Assembly (NCBI RefSeq): GCF_006438925.1
Contig: NZ_RCZA01000003.1
Span: 224,241 to 288,240, forward strand
Direction of reading: 5' to 3'
From: Pseudomonas mandelii
GTDB lineage: Bacteria; Pseudomonadota; Gammaproteobacteria; Pseudomonadales; Pseudomonadaceae
DNA length: 64,000 nucleotides
Part shown: piece after piece, positions 34,835 through 44,089 of the stretch
How the letters are laid out: each line of letters starts with the position of its first letter
Numbering within the stretch: the stretch's first letter is position 1
The notes under the pieces: model-generated
Databases searched by the model: none
What the model was told of the DNA's origin: nothing
The model's input: the letters and a program-made list of their open reading frames with translations, nothing else
Made by a program: the position numbers and the translations under genes

Positions 34835-35617
34835 ATGAAAAAAGCATTGCTGACCCTTTCTGCACTGGCGTTGTGCATGGCAGCCGGTTCCGCGCTGGCC
34901 AAGGAATACAAGGAATTGCGTTTTGGCGTTGATCCTTCCTACGCTCCGTTTGAGTCAAAAGCGGCTGACGGTAGCCTGGTAGGCTTCGACATCGATCTGG
35001 GTAACGCGATCTGCGCCGAACTGAAGGTCAAGTGCAAATGGGTCGAAAGCGATTTCGACGGCATGATTCCGGGCTTGAAGGCCAATAAATTCGACGGTGT
35101 GATCTCTTCGATGACCGTCACCCCGGCCCGCGAAAAAGTCATCGATTTCTCCAGCGAGCTGTTCTCCGGCCCAACCGCTTACGTGTCCAAGAAAGGTTCT
35201 GGCGTAACCGCAGACGTCGCTTCGCTCAAGGGCAAAACCGTCGGCTACGAACAAGGCACCATTCAGGAAGCCTATGCCAAAGCCGTTCTGGACAAGGCGG
35301 GCGTGAAAACCCAGGCCTACGCCAACCAGGATCAGGTGTATTCCGACCTGACTTCCGGTCGTCTCGACGCCGGCATCCAGGACATGCTGCAGGCCGAACT
35401 GGGCTTTTTGAAGTCGCCACAAGGTGCCAATTACGAAGTCAGCAAGCCGGTCGACAACGAATTGCTGCCAGCCAAAACAGCTGTCGGTATCTCGAAAGGT
35501 AACAAAGACCTCAAGGCACTTCTTGATAAAGGTATCAAAGCGTTACACGACGATGGCACCTACGCCACCATTCAGAAGAAACACTTTGGCGATCTGAATC
35601 TGTACAGCGGCAAATAA
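34835..35617 (+). CDS. aotJ: Periplasmic basic amino acid-binding protein (AotJ/ArgT type)
   Basis: A 260-residue protein with Sec signal peptide MKKALLTLSALALCMAAGSALA. The mature part is a type II solute-binding protein: LRFGVDPSYAPFESKAADGSLVGFDIDLGNAIC is the family signature, SSMTVTPAREKVIDFS is the hinge region. It captures arginine, ornithine or related basic amino acids for the QMP transporter. A terminator between it and the permease gene would make the binding protein the most abundant component. Confidence 0.85.
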   Translation: MKKALLTLSALALCMAAGSALAKEYKELRFGVDPSYAPFESKAADGSLVGFDIDLGNAICAELKVKCKWVESDFDGMIPGLKANKFDGVISSMTVTPAREKVIDFSSELFSGPTAYVSKKGSGVTADVASLKGKTVGYEQGTIQEAYAKAVLDKAGVKTQAYANQDQVYSDLTSGRLDAGIQDMLQAELGFLKSPQGANYEVSKPVDNELLPAKTAVGISKGNKDLKALLDKGIKALHDDGTYATIQKKHFGDLNLYSGK

Positions 35618-35623
35618 TGCCCG

Positions 35624-35652
35624 GCGCCCATCTTGCGATGGGCGCTTTTTTT
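35624..35652 (+). terminator. Terminator or attenuator between aotJ and aotQ
   Basis: GCGCCCATC, a TTGC loop and GATGGGCGC are followed by seven T. It lies directly after the binding-protein gene. Confidence 0.85.
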
Positions 35653-35673
35653 ATCCGATCAGGTTGCTGATTT

Positions 35674-36402
35674 ATGTTCGAAAACCTCTTACAAAACCTG
35701 GGGCTCTCCGCCTTCAGCCTCAAGGGCTTCGGTCCGTTGCTGATGGAAGGCACCTGGATGACCATCAAATTATCGGCGTTGTCGCTGCTGGTGGCCGTGT
35801 TGCTCGGCCTGCTCGGCGCCAGTGCAAAACTGTCAAAAGTCAAACTGGTGCGCGTACCGGCGCAGGTCTACACCACGCTGATTCGCGGTGTGCCGGACCT
35901 GGTGCTGATGCTGTTGATCTTCTACAGCCTGCAAACCTGGCTGACGTCGTTTACCGACTTCATGGAATGGGAATACATCGAGATCAACCCGTTCAGCGCC
36001 GGGGTCATCACCCTGGGCTTTATTTATGGCGCGTACTTCACCGAAACCTTCCGTGGCGCGATTCTCTCGGTCCCACGGGGCCAGGTCGAAGCCGCTACCG
36101 CGTATGGCCTCAAGCGTGGCCAGCGTTTCTGGATCGTGGTGTTCCCGCAAATGATGCGTTTTGCCCTGCCGGGTATCGGTAACAACTGGATGGTGATGCT
36201 CAAGGCCACCGCACTGGTCTCGATCATCGGCCTCGCCGACCTGGTCAAGGCGGCGCAGGATGCCGGCAAAAGCACTTACCAGCTGTTCTACTTCCTGGTG
36301 CTGGCGGCGGTGATTTACCTGCTGATCACCAGTGCTTCCAACGTCATCCTGCGCTGGCTTGAACGCCGTTACGCCGCCGGTTCCCGGGAGGCCGTACGAT
36401 GA
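35674..36402 (+). CDS. aotQ: Basic amino acid ABC transporter permease (HisQ family)
   Basis: A 242-residue inner-membrane subunit with about five helices. EAA loop: GAILSVPRGQVEAATAYGLKRGQRFWIVVFPQ. It forms a heterodimeric channel with AotM, whose ATG overlaps this gene's stop by 4 nt. Order J-Q-M-O-P equals the aot operon. Confidence 0.88.
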   Translation: MFENLLQNLGLSAFSLKGFGPLLMEGTWMTIKLSALSLLVAVLLGLLGASAKLSKVKLVRVPAQVYTTLIRGVPDLVLMLLIFYSLQTWLTSFTDFMEWEYIEINPFSAGVITLGFIYGAYFTETFRGAILSVPRGQVEAATAYGLKRGQRFWIVVFPQMMRFALPGIGNNWMVMLKATALVSIIGLADLVKAAQDAGKSTYQLFYFLVLAAVIYLLITSASNVILRWLERRYAAGSREAVR

Positions 36403-37109
36403 TCGAACTTCTGCAGGAATACTGGAAACCCTTCCTTTATAGCGACGGCAACAACATCACAGGCCTGGCCATGACCATGTGGCTGCTCAGTGCGTCGATC
36501 TTCATCGGTTTCCTGGTGTCGATTCCGCTGTCCATTGCCCGGGTTTCACCGCACTTCTACATCCGCTGGCCGGTGCAGTTCTACACCTACCTGTTCCGGG
36601 GTACGCCTCTCTATATTCAGCTGCTGATTTGCTACACCGGCATCTACAGCCTGGCGGCCGTGCGCGCCCAACCCGTACTGGATGCATTCTTTCGCGATGC
36701 GATGAACTGCACGATCCTGGCCTTCGCCCTGAACACCTGTGCCTACACCACGGAGATTTTCGCCGGGGCGATTCGCAGCATGGCGCATGGTGAAGTCGAA
36801 GCGGCCAAGGCTTACGGTCTGACGGGCTGGAAGCTTTATGCCTACGTGATCATGCCTTCGGCCCTGCGTCGTTCGTTGCCTTATTACAGCAACGAAGTGA
36901 TTTTGATGCTGCACTCGACCACCGTGGCATTCACCGCGACCATCCCGGACATCTTGAAAGTCGCGCGGGACGCCAACTCGGCGACCTTCCTGACTTTCCA
37001 GTCGTTCGGCATTGCTGCGCTGATCTACCTGACCGTTACCTTTGCGCTGGTCGGCCTGTTCCGCCTCGCCGAACGCCGATGGCTGGCCTTCCTCGGGCCG
37101 ACCCACTAG
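36399..37109 (+). CDS. aotM: Basic amino acid ABC transporter permease (HisM family)
   Basis: A 236-residue inner-membrane subunit. EAA loop: GAIRSMAHGEVEAAKAYGLTGWKLYAYVIMPSALRRSLPYYSNEVI. It partners AotQ. A 24-nt gap precedes the AotO-like gene. Confidence 0.88.
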   Translation: MIELLQEYWKPFLYSDGNNITGLAMTMWLLSASIFIGFLVSIPLSIARVSPHFYIRWPVQFYTYLFRGTPLYIQLLICYTGIYSLAAVRAQPVLDAFFRDAMNCTILAFALNTCAYTTEIFAGAIRSMAHGEVEAAKAYGLTGWKLYAYVIMPSALRRSLPYYSNEVILMLHSTTVAFTATIPDILKVARDANSATFLTFQSFGIAALIYLTVTFALVGLFRLAERRWLAFLGPTH

Positions 37110-37133
37110 GACCCGCTTTAGGGATAAAGAGAC

Positions 37134-38252
37134 ATGCGCCACCAGATTCATGACCTCCTGGCCCCGCTGCCGGGGACCGCTCGACAGATACACAGTTTTC
37201 ACTTCGGCCCCTCATCGGCCAAAGGCAAGATTTACATCCAGTCATCCCTGCATGCCGACGAAATGCCCGGCATGCTGGTTGCCTGGCACCTCAAGCAACG
37301 TCTGGCGGAACTCGAAGCCGCCGGCCGCCTGCGCAGCGAAATCGTGCTGGTGCCGGTGGCCAACCCGGTCGGCCTCGAACAAGTGCTGATGGATGTGCCG
37401 CTGGGCCGTTACGACCTCGAAAGCGGGCAGAACTTCAACCGCTGGTTCGTCGATCTGAGCGAAGCCGTTGGCAACGAGATCGAAGGCCTGCTCGGCGACG
37501 ATCCGCAGCACAACCTCGAACTGATTCGCAGCAGCCTGCGCAATGCCCTCGCCCAACAGACGGCCAGCACGCAACTGCAATCCCAGCGCCTGGCTCTGCA
37601 ACGGCTGGCCTGCGATGCCGACATGGTGCTGGACCTGCATTGCGATTTCGAAGCGGTCGCCCACCTTTACACCACGCCCGAGGCCTGGCCGCAGGTCGAG
37701 CCGTTGGCGCGGTACATCGGTGCCGAAGCCTGCCTGCTGGCTACCGACTCCGGCGGTCAGTCGTTCGATGAATGCTTCACCCTGCTCTGGTGGCAGTTGA
37801 AGGAACGCTTCGGCGAACACTTTGATATTCCGCTGGGCAGTTTTTCGGTCACCGTCGAATTGCGCGGTCAGGGTGACGTCAATCACCCGCTGGCCAGCCT
37901 CGATTGCCAGGCGCTGATCAATTACCTGATTCACTTCGGCGCCATTGCCGGCGAACCCGCGTCGCAGCCTGAACTGCCCTACCCGGCTACGCCGCTTGCC
38001 GGTGTTGAACCGGTAGCGACACCGGTCGGCGGGCTGCTGGTGTTCACCGCGCTACCAGGGGAATACCTCGAAGCCGGGCAACTGATTGCTGAAATCATCG
38101 ACCCGATCTTTGACCGCGTCACCCCCGTTCATTGCACCGTCGCCGGGTTGATGTACGCCCGCTCGCTACGGCGCATGGCCACTGCCGGCATGGTGATCGC
38201 CCACATTGCGGGCACCGAAGCCTATCGCAGCGGCTACCTACTTTCGCCTTGA
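37134..38252 (+). CDS. aotO: Succinylglutamate desuccinylase/aspartoacylase-family protein (AotO-like)
   Basis: A 372-residue zinc carboxypeptidase-fold protein. The likely zinc ligands are in [10 protein letters not shown] (His and Glu) and LDLHCDFEA (His). A C-terminal biotin-lipoyl-like beta domain ([27 protein letters not shown]) follows. The gene lies between the permease and ATPase genes exactly as aotO does. Its enzymatic role in arginine/ornithine uptake is unknown. Confidence 0.82.
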   Translation: MRHQIHDLLAPLPGTARQIHSFHFGPSSAKGKIYIQSSLHADEMPGMLVAWHLKQRLAELEAAGRLRSEIVLVPVANPVGLEQVLMDVPLGRYDLESGQNFNRWFVDLSEAVGNEIEGLLGDDPQHNLELIRSSLRNALAQQTASTQLQSQRLALQRLACDADMVLDLHCDFEAVAHLYTTPEAWPQVEPLARYIGAEACLLATDSGGQSFDECFTLLWWQLKERFGEHFDIPLGSFSVTVELRGQGDVNHPLASLDCQALINYLIHFGAIAGEPASQPELPYPATPLAGVEPVATPVGGLLVFTALPGEYLEAGQLIAEIIDPIFDRVTPVHCTVAGLMYARSLRRMATAGMVIAHIAGTEAYRSGYLLSP

Positions 38253-38265
38253 GGATGCATGCCCC

Positions 38266-39030
38266 ATGTACAAACTGACCATTGAAGGCCTGCATAAAAG
38301 CTATGGCGAACATGAAGTACTCAAAGGCGTTTCGCTTAAGGCCAATACCGGCGACGTCATCAGCCTGATCGGCGCCAGCGGCTCGGGCAAAAGCACCTTC
38401 CTGCGTTGCATCAACTTTCTCGAACAGCCCAACGACGGCGCCATGAGCCTGGACGGCCAGAACATCCGCATGATCAAGGACCGCCACGGCATGCACGTGG
38501 CCGACGCCGACGAACTGCAACGGATCCGCACCCGCCTGGCCATGGTGTTCCAGCACTTCAACCTGTGGAGCCACATGACGGTGCTGGAAAACATCACCAT
38601 GGCCCCGCGTCGGGTGCTGGGGTGCAGCAAGCAGGAAGCCGAAGACCGTGCCCGACGCTATCTCGACAAGGTGGGCCTGGCCTCGCGCGTCGCGGATCAA
38701 TACCCGGCGTTTCTTTCCGGCGGTCAACAGCAACGCGTGGCGATTGCCCGGGCACTCGCCATGGAACCAGAAGTGATGCTGTTCGACGAACCCACCTCGG
38801 CCCTCGATCCCGAACTGGTGGGTGAGGTGCTCAGGGTGATCCAGGGCCTGGCCGAGGAAGGCCGAACCATGATCATGGTGACCCACGAAATGAGCTTCGC
38901 CCGTAAGGTCTCGAATCAGGTGTTGTTCCTGCACCAGGGATTGGTGGAGGAAGAAGGTACACCGGAAGACGTGTTGGGCAATCCGAAGAGTGAGCGGTTG
39001 AAGCAGTTCCTGAGCGGCAACCTGAAGTAA
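38266..39030 (+). CDS. aotP: Basic amino acid ABC transporter ATP-binding protein (HisP family)
   Basis: A 254-residue ATPase. Walker A is GASGSGKST (residues 36-44), the signature is LSGGQQQR, Walker B with Glu is [17 protein letters not shown], and the switch His is [12 protein letters not shown]. The [14 protein letters not shown] insert is typical of HisP-like proteins. I chose the ATG at 38266, which gives the normal start MYKLTIEGL. No argR-like regulator gene follows, unlike the classical aot operon. Confidence 0.9.
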   Translation: MYKLTIEGLHKSYGEHEVLKGVSLKANTGDVISLIGASGSGKSTFLRCINFLEQPNDGAMSLDGQNIRMIKDRHGMHVADADELQRIRTRLAMVFQHFNLWSHMTVLENITMAPRRVLGCSKQEAEDRARRYLDKVGLASRVADQYPAFLSGGQQQRVAIARALAMEPEVMLFDEPTSALDPELVGEVLRVIQGLAEEGRTMIMVTHEMSFARKVSNQVLFLHQGLVEEEGTPEDVLGNPKSERLKQFLSGNLK

Positions 39031-39163
39031 AAAAATCACAGGTTTCGCCCGCCGCTACAGATCACTGTAGGAGCTGGCGAAGCCTGCGATCTTTTGATCT
39101 TGCTTTTCGGCTATAAAATCTCGCAATCCACAAAAGATCGCAGCCTTCGGCAGCTCCTACAGG
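39031..39163. repeat. Cluster of three family A REP sequences
   Basis: Three units are visible: a degraded one at 39031-39060 (complement orientation), a second at 39065-39099 reading GTAGGAGCTGGCGAAGCCTGCGATC, and a third at 39131-39163 in complement orientation. The first two pair with each other, the second and third are more distant. The second has a changed centre (GGCGAAGCC) that matches the first. Confidence 0.75.
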
Positions 39164-39187
39164 TTGCAGGACTCATGTAGTCAGACC

Positions 39188-39397
39188 TTAGGCAACGGGC
39201 GCGGGAGGCGGCTCATCCGGCAAGGTAGGCTCACCGGGCTCGGTAGGTTGTTCGTTGGGGGTATCGGGATCAGGCTGACCGGGAATGCCCCCTGCCATGC
39301 TGATAGGTGGATGTGCCAACAAGGACCAGGCCAAAACGCCAACCTGATTGGGCTCAAGCCTTGCCAGTTCGGCACTTATTCGGGGATCGATCTTCAT
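39188..39397 (-). CDS. Small proline-rich hypothetical protein
   Basis: A 69-residue protein. The first half is MKIDPRISAELARLEPNQVG; the second half is rich in Pro, Glu, Asp and Thr (PDTPNEQPTEPGEPTLPDEP). AGGAG lies 6 nt before the ATG at 39397, which decides the start against a longer frame reaching 39613. No family is recognised. Confidence 0.6.
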   Translation of the reverse strand: MKIDPRISAELARLEPNQVGVLAWSLLAHPPISMAGGIPGQPDPDTPNEQPTEPGEPTLPDEPPPAPVA

Positions 39398-39503
39398 AAA
39401 GCACTCCTGAGCGATGGCCCCGTCCGCGTTGCGCGAACCGGGCAGTACACCCAATAGAGTGTCTACCCGCTCAAGAATTCCCACGACTTGCCAGACGAAC
39501 GGA

Positions 39504-40070
39504 TCAGGTGCGTGGCAGGGTGACGCCGCGCTGGCCCTGATACTTGCCGCCACGGTCCTTGTAGGACACTTCGCACTCTTCGTCGGATTCGAAAAACAGC
39601 ATCTGAGCCACACCTTCGTTGGCGTAGATTTTTGCCGGCAGCGTGGTGGTGTTGGAGAACTCCAGGGTCACGTGGCCTTCCCACTCAGGCTCAAGCGGCG
39701 TCACGTTGACGATAATGCCGCAACGCGCGTAGGTGCTTTTACCCAGGCAGATCGTCAGTACATTGCGCGGAATACGGAAGAATTCCACGGTGCGTGCCAA
39801 GGCAAAGGAGTTCGGCGGGATGATGCAGACATCGCTCTTGACGTCGACAAAGCTCTTCTCGTCGAAGTTCTTCGGATCAACGGTCGCCGAATTGATGTTG
39901 GTGAACACTTTGAATTCATCGGCGCAGCGTACGTCGTAGCCATAGCTCGACACGCCGTAGGAAATCACTCGGTCGGCGCCTTCGCCGCGCATCTGGCGCT
40001 CTACGAAGGGCTCGATCATGCCGTGCTCTTGCGCCATGCGGCGAATCCACTTGTCCGATTTGATGCTCAT
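39504..40070 (-). CDS. dcd: dCTP deaminase
   Basis: A 188-residue enzyme that converts dCTP to dUTP, feeding dTMP synthesis. The motif [20 protein letters not shown] carries the catalytic Glu, preceded by [11 protein letters not shown] with the catalytic Ser/Arg. Length is near the E. coli enzyme (193). It works with dUTPase. The cold-shock gene is divergent, 354 bp away. Confidence 0.97.
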   Translation of the reverse strand: MSIKSDKWIRRMAQEHGMIEPFVERQMRGEGADRVISYGVSSYGYDVRCADEFKVFTNINSATVDPKNFDEKSFVDVKSDVCIIPPNSFALARTVEFFRIPRNVLTICLGKSTYARCGIIVNVTPLEPEWEGHVTLEFSNTTTLPAKIYANEGVAQMLFFESDEECEVSYKDRGGKYQGQRGVTLPRT

Positions 40071-40424
40071 GGCGGGTGTCCTGAATAGCGAGGTGGAAAA
40101 AATCTGTCCGGCATCTTACCGGGCGCGCGCTTCGGGTTCAAAGTCCGGGTCACAAATCTTGCCGATCCCCCGTAATTTCCGGCCCTTGCGGGTAAACCGG
40201 CGGACCGTCAGTCATGAAAACAGAGAAACCTTCGCAGGAAGCATTGGCACGTTCCGGAAAAAGGGTTAAGGTGGCGCCACTGTGCTGCTTGTGTCACTGA
40301 GAATCTCTACACGATATGTTGAATTTCGATCCAACCATCTACAAGAATTTTTCCTGCTCTTTGCACTCAGTCTCGGCCAGGGTTCTTCCTGCGTCGCAGT
40401 TATCTTTGTTCAAGGAGTTACACC
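40071..40424 (+). promoter_or_regulatory. Divergent region with a long leader before the cold-shock gene
   Basis: No gene is visible in these 354 bp. The segment nearest the gene (from about 40290 to 40424) looks like a long 5' untranslated leader, as is usual for cold-shock mRNAs, ending in AAGGAG 8 nt before the ATG. No clear T-tract or riboswitch pattern was found. A direct promoter call is not possible by eye. Confidence 0.4.
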
Positions 40425-40634
40425 ATGTCTAATCGCCAAACTGGTACCGTTAAGTGGTTCAACGATGAAAAAGGCTTCGGCTTCATCACTCCACAATCCG
40501 GTGACGACCTGTTCGTTCACTTCAAAGCTATCCAATCCGACGGCTTCAAAAGCCTGAAAGAAGGCCAACAGGTTTCTTTCATCGCTACCCGCGGTCAGAA
40601 AGGCATGCAAGCTGAAGAAGTTCAAGTTATCTAA
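40425..40634 (+). CDS. CspA-family cold-shock protein
   Basis: A 69-residue single OB-fold nucleic acid-binding protein. RNP-1 is KGFGFI and RNP-2 is DLFVHF; the start [19 protein letters not shown] and length match CspA/CspD-type proteins of Pseudomonas. It probably acts as an RNA chaperone. AAGGAG precedes the ATG and a strong terminator follows. Confidence 0.95.
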   Translation: MSNRQTGTVKWFNDEKGFGFITPQSGDDLFVHFKAIQSDGFKSLKEGQQVSFIATRGQKGMQAEEVQVI

Positions 40635-40651
40635 CTTGTACTTGCTTTAGT

Positions 40652-40685
40652 AAAAAGCCCCGCCCTCAAAAGCGGGGCTTTTTTG
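40652..40685 (+). terminator. Terminator of the cold-shock gene
   Basis: AAAAAGCCCCGC, CTCAAAA loop, GCGGGGCTTTTTT. It starts 18 nt after the stop. Confidence 0.92.
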
Positions 40686-40708
40686 TGGGCGTATGTTTTT
40701 GCTACGCA

Positions 40709-40789
40709 AAAAAAGATCGCAGCCTTCGGCAGCTCCTACAGGATGTATGTCAATCCAATGTAGGAGCTGCCGAAGGCTGCGATCTTTTG
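40709..40789. repeat. REPIN, family A inverted pair
   Basis: AAAAAAGATCGCAGCCTTCG... and its complement flank a 17-nt centre. Confidence 0.9.
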
Positions 40790-40804
40790 CTCTTTAAGCG
40801 GCGC

Positions 40805-41812
40805 TTACCAGGCCACGCCAAACCCTGCGGTGTACCGGGTCTTGTCCAAATCAGCATCGTCGGTGCCGCTAATGATATCTCTCTCGGCCTTCAGGTTAAG
40901 CGACGCCCATTCGGTCACTTTGTAGCGCAAGCCCATTTCGGCATCGAGCGCGTAATCCGCCACGCCCGACAACGGCTTACCCACTTCGCCGTTCGTGAAG
41001 AACTCCACCTTCTTGCCGATCAGGTAGCGGTTGTAATCCCACTTCATCGCCACGGAATAGAAGTTTTCTTTGCTGCCGTCAGCGAACTCATAGTCCGTGC
41101 GGTTGACCAGCGAGCCCAGCGAGAATGCGCCCAGCTCGTTATCCCAGAACTGGTAACCCGGACCGGTACCGACGGTGCGCTGACGAGAGAGCTCTTCGAC
41201 CTTGTCGCGCTTATAGACTGCGCGACCCTGCCAGAACCACTTCTCGGTCAGGAAGCGGTCGAGCGAGTATTCGCCCCGCCAGTTGTCGGTAGTGACCACG
41301 CCATCCTGAAACTCGCGGTTGTACTCGCCTTCTGCGGTGTGTCGCCATCTACCATGACGCGCAGTGGTCTTGAAGTCGATATCGTAATCGTCGGTGTCTT
41401 TCTCGGCCCGCTGATAATCCAGCGCGGCATCGACATTCCCCTTCCACACCAAATCTTCGACGACAGGCTTGGGCTTGAGAATCTGCTGAATGCTCGCCAG
41501 CTCCACAGTCTTGGGCGTCTCGCCGTTAGCCAGGGTGACCTTGCCGTCTTCTGCCGCATGCAGCGCCTTGGCCTTTTCGCCGGTGTAGGCATCCTGCTTG
41601 ACCAGCAATTCCTGATCGCTTTCCAGGGTTTTAACCTGCTTCCAGTCGATCGGGACGGCACCGGCGTACTCGGTCTGGATCAACAGCTTGCCGCCATCGA
41701 AAACAGTGATCTTGCCGCTCAGCTTGTCACCGTTCTTCAACCAGACGGTATCGGCGAGCAAAGGCGTGGAGGCACTGACGACAGCAAGGCACAGCAGGGT
41801 TCTGGACAACAT
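40805..41812 (-). CDS. DUF481 family outer-membrane protein
   Basis: A 335-residue exported protein. Signal peptide MLSRTLLCLAVVSASTPLLA; residues 20-110 form a small domain (DTVWLKNGDKLSGKITVFDGGKLLIQT); the rest is a beta-barrel-like DUF481 region with alternating aromatic strands, ending in ...YTAGFGVAW, which fits the outer-membrane assembly signal. Function unknown. The ATG at 41812 begins the signal peptide; an upstream TTG would add six residues. Confidence 0.85.
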   Translation of the reverse strand: MLSRTLLCLAVVSASTPLLADTVWLKNGDKLSGKITVFDGGKLLIQTEYAGAVPIDWKQVKTLESDQELLVKQDAYTGEKAKALHAAEDGKVTLANGETPKTVELASIQQILKPKPVVEDLVWKGNVDAALDYQRAEKDTDDYDIDFKTTARHGRWRHTAEGEYNREFQDGVVTTDNWRGEYSLDRFLTEKWFWQGRAVYKRDKVEELSRQRTVGTGPGYQFWDNELGAFSLGSLVNRTDYEFADGSKENFYSVAMKWDYNRYLIGKKVEFFTNGEVGKPLSGVADYALDAEMGLRYKVTEWASLNLKAERDIISGTDDADLDKTRYTAGFGVAW

Positions 41813-41975
41813 AAGCAAATACAGGCTCAAGTTTGCGAAAAAAAGTCGGCATTATCCATACGAATAAGACCCTAGCAAGGACTGACCCGACTATTTCTAT
41901 TGAGTTCATTTCTCAATAGGTGATCCAGGATTTACTCTACAGACGGTAAGGCGAACTTTTTCAGGAACTGCCGAC

Positions 41976-42329
41976 GTGACCGACTCAACCGCTGAAACCG
42001 ATAGTCCGGCGCAAATCCGACGCACGGCGCTGTACCTGACTCTGGCGCAAGTCCCAGAGGGCAAAGTCGTGAGTTACGGTCAGCTCGCCGAGTTGGCGGG
42101 ACTGGGTCGCGCCGCCCGTTTCGTCGGGCGGACGCTGAGCCAACTGCCGGGCGACAGCAAATTACCCTGGCACCGCGTGCTCGCCGCCGGCGGGCGTATC
42201 AGCCTGCCTGCGGGCAGCCCGTCGGGGGATGAACAACGCGCACGCTTGCGCATGGAGGGCATCAGTATCCTGAACAATCGTGTTGATATTCAGCGCCATG
42301 GCTGGCGCCCGGTAGAGCACAGCGGTTAG
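41976..42329 (+). CDS. Alkyltransferase-like (ATL) DNA repair protein
   Basis: A 117-residue protein related to the DNA-binding domain of O6-methylguanine methyltransferase. The active-site PCHR motif is PWHR here, with Trp at residue 65, the hallmark of ATL proteins. They bind O6-alkylguanine and hand it to nucleotide excision repair. The start is GTG at 41976, preceded by CAGGA. The gene lies 44 nt before ampG. Confidence 0.9.
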   Translation: MTDSTAETDSPAQIRRTALYLTLAQVPEGKVVSYGQLAELAGLGRAARFVGRTLSQLPGDSKLPWHRVLAAGGRISLPAGSPSGDEQRARLRMEGISILNNRVDIQRHGWRPVEHSG

Positions 42330-42373
42330 AGTGCGCGCTTTGTTTCCGTATTTCTTGAGGCAGACTCCAGCCC

Positions 42374-43945
42374 ATGCCCCGTAAAACCTGGCGCGCCGCG
42401 CTCGCCGCCTATGCCAGCCCCTCGACGCTTGTACTGTTGCTGCTTGGTTTCGCCGCCGGCATGCCCTACATGTTGGTGTTTTCGACACTTTCGGTCTGGC
42501 TGCGCGAAGCCGGTGTGGCTCGCGAAACCATTGGCTATGCAAGCCTGATCGGCCTGGCCTACGCCTTTAAATGGGTCTGGTCACCGCTGCTCGACCAATG
42601 GCGCCTGCCATTTCTCGGCAAGCTCGGTCGCCGACGTTCCTGGCTGGTGCTTTCCCAGGCGCTGGTCATCCTCGGCCTGGTCGGGATGGGTTTCTGCGAC
42701 CCGCAAAAGCATTTGTCCTGGCTGATCGCTATTGCTGTGGTTGTCGCCTTCGCTTCGGCGACGCAAGACATCGCGGTCGACGCCTATCGTCTGGAAATCG
42801 CCGACGATACCCGTCAGGCCGCCCTCGCCGCCAGTTACATGTCTGGTTATCGGATCGCCGCGCTGCTGGCCACCGCCGGCGCCCTGTTCTTCGCTGAAGG
42901 CTTCGGCTCCACCGGTTTCAACTATAAGCATTCGGCATGGGCCGGTACCTACATCCTGTTCGGCGTCTTGATGGTTCCGGCGCTGCTGACCTCCTTTTTC
43001 ATGCGCGAACCGCCGGTGCCGCTGCGCACGCAGCTTCAGGCCGGGCGCTACAGCTTTGTGCATCAACTGGCATCGGTGTTTGTGCTGATCGTGCTGCTGG
43101 TTTCCGTGCCGGCCATGTTCACCCAGTTGTACAACACCGATTTTGCCAGCGTGCTGTTCCAAGGCGTGAGCCTGCTCAACCTGCTGCTCGAAGACCGCGC
43201 GTTCCTGCGAGCGATCCTCTACACCACGCTCACCGCGCTGTGCCTGTCGGCCATTGGCCGCCGCGGCCTGGCACCGGTGCTGACGCCGATCAACGACTTC
43301 ATTCTGCGCTACCGCTGGCAAGCGTTCCTGCTGCTCGGGCTGATCGCCACCTATCGGATGTCCGATACGGTCATGGGCGTGATGGCTAACGTGTTCTACA
43401 TCGACCAAGGCTTCACCAAGGATCAGATTGCCAGCGTCAGCAAAGTCTTTGGCCTGATCATGACCCTGGTCGGCGCCGGCATGGGCGGCCTGCTGATTGT
43501 GCGCTTCGGCATCTTGCCGATTCTGCTTATCGGCGGCATTGCATCAGCCGGCACCAACCTGCTGTTCCTGATGCTCGCCGACATGGGCGCCAACCTGAAC
43601 ATGCTGATCCTCACCATTTCCCTGGATAACTTCAGTTCGGGCCTGGCGACCTCGGCGTTTGTCGCCTACCTGTCGAGCCTGACCAACTTGAAGTTCTCCG
43701 CGACCCAGTACGCCCTGCTCAGCTCGATCATGCTCTTGCTGCCACGCCTGATCGGCGGCTACTCGGGGGTCATGGTGGAGAAATTCGGTTATCACAATTT
43801 CTTCCTGATCACTGCCCTGCTGGGCGTTCCGACGCTGCTGTTGATCGCGCTGCACTGGTTCCAGGAAAGCCGCCGCGAAGGCCCGACGCCGACGCCAACG
43901 CCAGCACCAGAACCGGTTCCGACCCAGATCGCGGAAGAATCGTAG
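42374..43945 (+). CDS. ampG: Muropeptide transporter AmpG (MFS)
   Basis: A 523-residue inner-membrane permease with 12-14 helices. The N-terminus SPSTLVLLLLGFAAGMPYMLVFSTLSVWLREAGV and the motif KWVWSPLLDQWRLPFLGKLGRRRSW are typical of AmpG. It brings GlcNAc-anhydroMurNAc peptides back into the cytoplasm for recycling, and so supplies the inducer of ampC where that system exists. A Pro/Thr-rich tail (PTPTPTPAPEPVPTQ) ends it. Two AmpG-like proteins occur in Pseudomonas; this is the longer type. Confidence 0.9.
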   Translation: MPRKTWRAALAAYASPSTLVLLLLGFAAGMPYMLVFSTLSVWLREAGVARETIGYASLIGLAYAFKWVWSPLLDQWRLPFLGKLGRRRSWLVLSQALVILGLVGMGFCDPQKHLSWLIAIAVVVAFASATQDIAVDAYRLEIADDTRQAALAASYMSGYRIAALLATAGALFFAEGFGSTGFNYKHSAWAGTYILFGVLMVPALLTSFFMREPPVPLRTQLQAGRYSFVHQLASVFVLIVLLVSVPAMFTQLYNTDFASVLFQGVSLLNLLLEDRAFLRAILYTTLTALCLSAIGRRGLAPVLTPINDFILRYRWQAFLLLGLIATYRMSDTVMGVMANVFYIDQGFTKDQIASVSKVFGLIMTLVGAGMGGLLIVRFGILPILLIGGIASAGTNLLFLMLADMGANLNMLILTISLDNFSSGLATSAFVAYLSSLTNLKFSATQYALLSSIMLLLPRLIGGYSGVMVEKFGYHNFFLITALLGVPTLLLIALHWFQESRREGPTPTPTPAPEPVPTQIAEES

Positions 43946-44089
43946 GCTCTCAAGCAGGAAGCAGCGCAGAGGGCGCGGGGGTTCCCGCCCTCCCGCCACA
44001 CCCCGCCGACCGCACGCCTGTACGCCAGCAGATCTCGCCCGTACAATGCTCCGTCATTTCTCGTCATCAGCAACCGACAACGGCCAACC

